Assembly: GCA_002399085.1 (NCBI GenBank)
Contig: DHCY01000044.1
Location: forward strand, 1-64,000
From: Anaerolineaceae bacterium UBA4890
GTDB lineage: Bacteria > Chloroflexota > Anaerolineae > Anaerolineales > Anaerolineaceae
DNA length: 64,000 bases
Reading direction: 5' to 3'
Position 1 is the first letter of the stretch. Each line of letters begins with the position of its first letter. The position numbers were made by a program, and so were the translations under genes. This document shows, piece after piece, positions 59,807 through 64,000 of this stretch. Under the pieces are notes generated by a model. It was not told the DNA's origin, ran no database searches, and worked only from the letters and a program-made list of their open reading frames with translations.

Positions 59807-61123
59807 ATGGTCTATAAATCAAAAGATTACTATGAAATTCTTGGAGTAGAGCAAAATGCTAGTTTAGAGGAAATTAAATCAAGATATAAATTCCTAGTTT
59901 ATGTTTTTCATCCTGACCGCCTTCAGGGTTCGAACCTCCAAGGCGATGCAGAGAATGAGTTAAAACGGATAAATGAGGCTTATGCTGTTCTTTCAAATCA
60001 AGATCGTCGGAAAGAATATGACACCACCTTAATACAGAAGGAAGATTTTGAGGGGGAAGAAGAGAAAAAAAGTCCAAACAAGGAGAAAACTGAAAGAGCA
60101 AATGCTATCCTTTCTTACATAAACGAAATAGTTAAATACTGGGCAGATCGATGGGATCAATTACCCTACGATGACGAATTAAATAAATTAATAACAAGCA
60201 TAAAGTGGCATTCCAAAAACTTAATTTTTGGCACAAGATTTCTTTCGAATCCCGAAGCTATTGATCAGCAAGAAATGGTAGATAGGCTTCTTTTTTATAC
60301 AATTGCTGCATGTCTATCATTGGGAATCGAAAAGAAGGAGAAAGGGCTTGCAACTCCATTTTCAGAAGATGAGATACTCAATTCAATTTCTCATTCTTTT
60401 ACAGAAACTTTAACACAAATCGCAGCCATTAATGTCAATAAAACATTGTTAACAGAATCTGAAGCATTGTATCATTTAGGTCAACTCTACAAGCTCGTTC
60501 TTAATGTTTGTCTCCTCAGTTTTTATTTGCTTTCTGGAAAAGTGAAAATTTTTGATGATTCTCCAAAAAATTCCGAAACGTCACCTCTAAGGAATGGGAG
60601 TGTTCAATATAAGTCAAATACTCAGACCAATCATAGGGTTGTTGAGAAAAATGAAAAAACACATGTAATTATTTCTGTTTTAGCATTATTGACATTAACA
60701 TTTTGTTTGATGATTGTTTTCTTTACAACTCGCGATGAAAAGTCCTCCTATCCAACGGTCACCCCACAAAGAATGGTCAACAATTTTCCGACTAATCCGC
60801 CCAGAAGGGAGACTGTAACACCGTATCCCACCAGAACGCGGCTAATCCCTACCCCAACTAACTCATGCAACGAGTGGAAGACAGTGACAATTGACGATCG
60901 AGGAAAGACACTTTGTGTTTATGGATATGTCCGGAAAACATATTTTGCAGGTAACGATTTCCATATTGCCTTTGGTGACAAGGATTCGGATTTTCGATTC
61001 CTCATCACCAATGGATACTATTACGAGGGATTGAGCGGAAAGTGCATATTAGGAAAAGGGTCTGTTGAAGTTTTCAACAGTCTACCGTATATAATCGTTG
61101 ATGATTTTGATAAGTGCCCATAA
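59807..61123 (+). CDS. J-domain membrane protein
   Basis: A 438-residue protein. Residues 1-70 are a complete J domain with HPD (His35-Pro36-Asp37), so it should stimulate a DnaK-type ATPase. A helical domain follows, with a hydrophobic stretch near residue 225, and a clear transmembrane helix (about 285-307). The C-terminal, probably extracytoplasmic, part begins with a Thr/Pro linker and has a cysteine-containing small domain. DNA here is much richer in A and T than neighbouring genes, with many AAA, ATT and AAT codons, suggesting recent acquisition. The partner and function are unknown. Confidence 0.8.
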   Translation: MVYKSKDYYEILGVEQNASLEEIKSRYKFLVYVFHPDRLQGSNLQGDAENELKRINEAYAVLSNQDRRKEYDTTLIQKEDFEGEEEKKSPNKEKTERANAILSYINEIVKYWADRWDQLPYDDELNKLITSIKWHSKNLIFGTRFLSNPEAIDQQEMVDRLLFYTIAACLSLGIEKKEKGLATPFSEDEILNSISHSFTETLTQIAAINVNKTLLTESEALYHLGQLYKLVLNVCLLSFYLLSGKVKIFDDSPKNSETSPLRNGSVQYKSNTQTNHRVVEKNEKTHVIISVLALLTLTFCLMIVFFTTRDEKSSYPTVTPQRMVNNFPTNPPRRETVTPYPTRTRLIPTPTNSCNEWKTVTIDDRGKTLCVYGYVRKTYFAGNDFHIAFGDKDSDFRFLITNGYYYEGLSGKCILGKGSVEVFNSLPYIIVDDFDKCP

Positions 61124-61259
61124 TTTTGTCATTCTATCCATATCTTATAAAAAATATTTATTTATACGTCGATGGGAATAAGAATTCCACAATACTTGTT
61201 TTGAAAGAAGAGCGCCTTCTAGCAAGTAACTGCTTTCAAAAAATATGTAAGGAGATTAT

Positions 61260-61361
61260 TTGAAATTTGTTGGACGGGACAAAAAAGAGCAAGTCCAAAA
61301 GCCCAACCACAATCATAGAGAAAAATCAATTTTCGAGCTTGGACTGAACAAGCCCCCTTAG
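61260..61361 (+). pseudogene. Possible 5' remnant of an AAA-type ATPase gene
   Basis: After AAGGAG (61249-61254) a TTG starts a 33-codon frame beginning MKFVGRDKKEQVQK. This is similar to the N termini of archaeal-type AAA ATPases (KFVGRxxEL). It ends at a stop inside the opposite-strand YcaQ-like gene. It may be the truncated start of a lost gene, or chance. The rest of the spacer 61124-61325 is AT-rich and has nothing else. Confidence 0.25.
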
Positions 61362-62549
61362 CTCTTGTGGCTCAGTCCAGTCAATTTGCACCTGCTTGAG
61401 CCCCTGCCAGGCGGCATAGTCCTTAATAGTTAAGGCAAGATCCTTGGCGAGCGCGGCTTTGGGCTTTACTCCTGGCTCCAAATACAATTTGATCACCTGC
61501 AAGCGCTTCTCATTGCGCCAGGCTTTGGCGTCCATGCGCCCAACCAGTTTTCCTTTATGTAAAATGGGCAGGACAAAATACCCGTACGTGCGTTTTGGGG
61601 CAGGCGTGTAGCACTCGATGTTGTAGTCAAAATCGAAAAGGTCCCGGGCGCGGGCACGGTCGGTGATCAGGGGGTCAAAAGGCGAGAGGATGGCAGTGTG
61701 AGTGGGGCGTAGTTTGCCTTCTAATGACTTGTGAAGCAGCAAGAGGTTATCCGCGTGAACGTAAAACGGATTGCCCTTGAGCTCTTCTACTTTAATCTCG
61801 TGGATCAGACCCGCCTCCTCAAGTTCTTTCAAGGCTTGTGCTGTCTCGGTTTTCTTTAGGTAGAAATAGGTGGATGCCCAGCTTAGATTAGCCAGTCCCA
61901 GCGCTTTAACTGCGTTGAGGGTCAGAGCTTTGACTGCTTCCGCGTGCGATGGGGCCTGGCTGTCGTCCCAATTGGGCAGCACGCGCTCGCGCAGGTCATA
62001 TACGCGCTGAAACTTCTCCCGGCGGGCAATCATCAGGTCTCCGCGATAATAAAGGTGCTCCAGGGCAACTTTTTCAACCTTCCAGTCCCACCATGCGCCG
62101 CGCGACCCCTTATTTTCGAAGTCAGCCGAGCGCACCTCGCCGTTTTGGCGGATGTGCTGCAGGATTTCTTCGAGCACATCGGCGTTTTGTTCCCCCCAGT
62201 CGCGGATGTTATCCCAACCAACAAACTTTTGCATCATCAGCGAGCGAAAGAGCGGATAGTCTTCAACCGGCAGCAGGCTGACACCATGAGAGAAATATTC
62301 AAAAAGCCGACCTTCAGCATGAAGCTCTTCCAGCCAGGATGCCTCGTAATTGCTCAGCCGTGACCAGAGGATGTGCAGATGGGCGCGCGCGACCACAGAA
62401 ATGGTGTCCAACTGTAGGTTGTGGATCCTGCGGATGGTGGTGAGAAGGTCTTGCTTGCTTGCTTTTTTGCGGGGCTTCGTGAGCAACCCCAACCCAGCCA
62501 GTACAAGGTGCTGAGCCTGGGTCTTGGTGAGGACGGGGATTTCGGACAT
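61326..62549 (-). CDS. Winged-helix protein of the YcaQ DNA glycosylase family
   Basis: A 407-residue protein of the HTH_42/YcaQ group, named for E. coli YcaQ, an interstrand crosslink repair glycosylase. The N-terminal motif (QAQHLVLAGLGLL, then IRRIHNLQLDTISVVARAHL), YFSHGVSLLP and the later SPFDPLITDRARARDLFDFDY are typical. The frame extends 17 codons upstream, but the ATG at 62549 gives the expected beginning MSEIPVLTKTQ. It probably has DNA repair activity, adding to the repair genes elsewhere in the window. Confidence 0.86.
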   Translation of the reverse strand: MSEIPVLTKTQAQHLVLAGLGLLTKPRKKASKQDLLTTIRRIHNLQLDTISVVARAHLHILWSRLSNYEASWLEELHAEGRLFEYFSHGVSLLPVEDYPLFRSLMMQKFVGWDNIRDWGEQNADVLEEILQHIRQNGEVRSADFENKGSRGAWWDWKVEKVALEHLYYRGDLMIARREKFQRVYDLRERVLPNWDDSQAPSHAEAVKALTLNAVKALGLANLSWASTYFYLKKTETAQALKELEEAGLIHEIKVEELKGNPFYVHADNLLLLHKSLEGKLRPTHTAILSPFDPLITDRARARDLFDFDYNIECYTPAPKRTYGYFVLPILHKGKLVGRMDAKAWRNEKRLQVIKLYLEPGVKPKAALAKDLALTIKDYAAWQGLKQVQIDWTEPQELRGLVQSKLEN

Positions 62550-62580
62550 GCGGCTATTGTATCGCAGAAAAGGACGCAAT

Positions 62581-62759
62581 GAGTGTGCCGGCATCCTCAA
62601 CTAGCACGCCGAAAGGCAACCTCGACGTACGGGCGGGTTCCAAACCCGCCCATTACTAGGAAGACGATGGCCGGTCTCCATAATACATTCGGTTTATCAT
62701 TGTAGGGGACAGTTGCCATGCCGTCCCGAAACGTGTGACCATGGCAGGTCACCCCTACA
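62581..62759. repeat. Divergent, partly inverted copy of the 37.8-kb repeat family
   Basis: GTGCCGGCATCCTC with AGCACGCC at 62584-62610 matches the 37.9-kb unit. GGGCGGGT/ACCCGCCC (62631-62638 with 62644-62651) is another 8-bp stem. At 62701-62759 an element with terminal inverted repeats TGTAGGGG/CCCCTACA encloses GTGACC/GGTCAC and GGAC/GTCC arms, the reverse orientation of the other copies. The remainder of the 62550-62873 spacer has no gene. Confidence 0.65.
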
Positions 62760-62873
62760 AAAACACCCATCAAATTTTTTATAATTTCTCCTCGTTGGCC
62801 ATTTATTTGATAGTTCCTGATAGTTTCCTTTAGCTAAACTGTAGGCTAATAGAACCGAACAGGAGATATTACT

Positions 62874-63275
62874 ATGGAAGTTCCACGTTATTGGAGACTT
62901 AAAAAACAACGTTACGCGCTGCAGGGTGAAGTTTGCCCCCACTGCACTGCAAAAATTTTTCCACCCCGCGATGTCTGCCCTGAATGCGGCGGCGAAGCCA
63001 AAACCCCCTTCACCTTTAGTGGTCAGGGCGAAATTTATTCCTACACCCTCATTTCCAACGCGCCAGCCGGCTTTGAAGAACAGGCACCTTATCCTGTTGC
63101 CATGGTCAAGCTAAATGAAGGTCCGGTTGTGACCGCGCAACTGACCGATTTGGGTGACGAACCCGTGCGCATTGGCATGCCGGTGGAGATGGTCACGCGC
63201 AAAATCCGCAACGACGGCGACGAACGCGGCATGATCGTTTACGGCTATAAATTCCGACCGATCATGTCGAAGTAA
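62874..63275 (+). CDS. DUF35 zinc-ribbon/OB-fold protein
   Basis: A 133-residue protein: an N-terminal helix (RYWRLKKQRY), a rubredoxin-like zinc ribbon with Cys21, Cys24, Cys35 and Cys38, and a C-terminal OB fold (VAMVKLNEGPVVTAQL...). DUF35 proteins commonly accompany thiolases or HMG-CoA synthases and serve as acyl-CoA-binding partners. No thiolase gene is within the window, so its partner may lie elsewhere. AGGAG precedes the ATG. Confidence 0.93.
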   Translation: MEVPRYWRLKKQRYALQGEVCPHCTAKIFPPRDVCPECGGEAKTPFTFSGQGEIYSYTLISNAPAGFEEQAPYPVAMVKLNEGPVVTAQLTDLGDEPVRIGMPVEMVTRKIRNDGDERGMIVYGYKFRPIMSK

Positions 63276-63291
63276 AATTTTGTAAAAATCG

Positions 63292-63319
63292 AAACGCTCA
63301 CCTGCAGGTGGGCGTTTTT
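63292..63319 (+). terminator. Terminator after the DUF35 gene
   Basis: The stem AACGCTCACCTG/CAGGTGGGCGTT with one T-G pair is followed by TTTTT (63315-63319). Its centre CACCTGCAGGTG is a palindrome. Confidence 0.75.
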
Positions 63320-63337
63320 ATTCATTGGAGGAAAAAA

Positions 63338-63712
63338 ATGAACCGGGTACGAGGAATTGGCGGGATCTTTTTCAAGGCACGAGACCCACAGGCATTGCGG
63401 GAATGGTACAGCTGGCATCTGGGGATAAAGCTGGAAGAGTGGGGCGGGTCGGTGATGTTTACAAATACAGGTGAAAAAGGCCCCGGTTATCAAATCTGGT
63501 CAATTTTTGATTCAACCACAGAATATTTTGAACCAGGCACAGCAAACTTTATGATCAACTATCGTGTCGATGACCTAAGGGCGCTTTTGCAGGTGTTGAA
63601 GGAAGAAGGCTGCCTGGTCGATGAGCGCATTGAAGAGAGCTAACAAGGTGTGTTTGGCTGGGTGCTGGACCCGGAAGGAAACCGGATCGAGCTTTGGCAG
63701 CCTCCGGTCTAA
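63338..63712 (+). pseudogene. VOC/glyoxalase-family gene interrupted by an in-frame stop
   Basis: The frame from the ATG at 63338 (after TTGGAGGAAA) encodes a VOC-fold protein (IFFKARDPQALREWYSWHLG) that stops at TAA 63641-63643, codon 102. The same frame then continues with QGVFGWVLDPEGNRIELW and a second TAA at 63710-63712, which is the conserved C-terminal metal-ligand segment of this family. The stop therefore truncates the gene just before its last active-site strand. Possibilities are a recent nonsense mutation (for example Tyr TAC or TAT to TAA), a sequencing error or readthrough. Confidence 0.75.
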
Positions 63713-63778
63713 AGTTGGGGTCATCAATAAGGTGAGGAGAAATCGCATTTTTTAAAATTCGTTTACAATCGGGGGGTT

Positions 63779-64000
63779 ATGGAAAATTCGGTTAATTTGA
63801 AGTTCGTTCAACAAGAACAAACCACCATCACCAGCATGATCCGCATTTATTGCCGCTCAAAGCACAGGAAAGGTGCTGGTCTTTGCCCCCAATGCCAGGA
63901 GCTGCTCGATTACGCCAATGAACGGGTGAGCCGCTGCATGTTCCTGCCAGAAAAACCGGTCTGTGCCAACTGCCCCGTACATTGCTACCAGGCTTCTTAC
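63779..64000 (+). CDS. YgbA-like (nitrous oxide-stimulated promoter family) protein, N-terminal part
   Basis: The frame runs off the right edge; 74 codons are visible. It matches the YgbA (PF11756) family by IRIYCRSKH, LCPQCQELLDYANERVSRC and the KPVCANCPVHCY motif. The conserved cysteines suggest metal or iron-sulfur binding. In Enterobacteria ygbA responds to nitrosative stress. No ribosome site is obvious before the ATG. The C-terminal end and downstream context are not visible. Confidence 0.88.
   Translation, partial: MENSVNLKFVQQEQTTITSMIRIYCRSKHRKGAGLCPQCQELLDYANERVSRCMFLPEKPVCANCPVHCYQASY

Overview
The window looks like a chromosomal segment of a bacterium in the phylum Chloroflexota, probably class Anaerolineae. 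This is inferred from the mix of genes, not from a marker gene. The clues are several secreted or lipidated proteins with Thr-Pro-rich linkers, the PdxS/PdxT route to vitamin B6, a SAM-I riboswitch, an archaeal-style NurA/HerA/Rad50 operon next to bacterial Ku and LigD, and PrsW and rhomboid membrane proteases. No rRNA genes, phage, insertion sequences or CRISPR arrays were seen.

Layout. 1-1.1 kb: tRNA-Leu and a gene-poor stretch with hairpins and a probable small RNA of about 90 nt. 1.1-9.2 kb: mutS2, a phosphate transporter operon (PiT plus DUF47), a DJ-1/PfpI protein, pdxS-pdxT, an unknown protein and a methyltransferase. 9.3-19.4 kb: a plus-strand series with an AAA/R3H ATPase, tmk, a lipoprotein fusing a DsbA-like domain to a cyclophilin, PrsW, an acyltransferase, rhomboid, greA, lysS, and an ECF sigma factor with its putative anti-sigma partner. 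19.5-22.2 kb: two paralogous secreted proteins, one with a VPNTG sorting signal, and a sortase. 22.3-32.5 kb: metK under a SAM-I riboswitch, two paired ABC exporter half-transporters, pyrH, tsf and rpsB, a dynamin-like GTPase and a Nudix hydrolase. 32.6-39.7 kb: an FRG-domain protein, a GH13 branching-type enzyme, another ABC exporter and phosphoglucomutase, separated by repeat-rich spacers.

39.9-50.5 kb is a DNA double-strand-break repair island. One minus-strand operon, read nurA, a small HAS-barrel protein, herA, then an SbcC/Rad50-like ATPase with a zinc hook, has overlapping or nearly overlapping genes. Four 23-bp tandem repeats lie just upstream. Beyond a SIMPL-domain lipoprotein, ku and ligD are divergently transcribed. 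End resection (NurA-HerA-Rad50) and end joining (Ku-LigD) are therefore side by side. No Mre11/SbcD gene is present in the window. This is the most interesting region.

50.6-64 kb: an MFS transporter, a PriA with altered motif II and one missing zinc ligand, a lipoprotein, a MEMO-family protein, a MarR regulator, a papain-like lipoprotein paired with a LysM/M23 peptidase, a 2H phosphoesterase, an AT-rich J-domain membrane protein, a YcaQ-like protein, a DUF35 protein, a VOC gene interrupted by an in-frame stop, and the start of a YgbA-like gene that runs off the right edge. A family of small hairpin repeats recurs in spacers at 37.7-38.0 kb and 62.6-62.8 kb.
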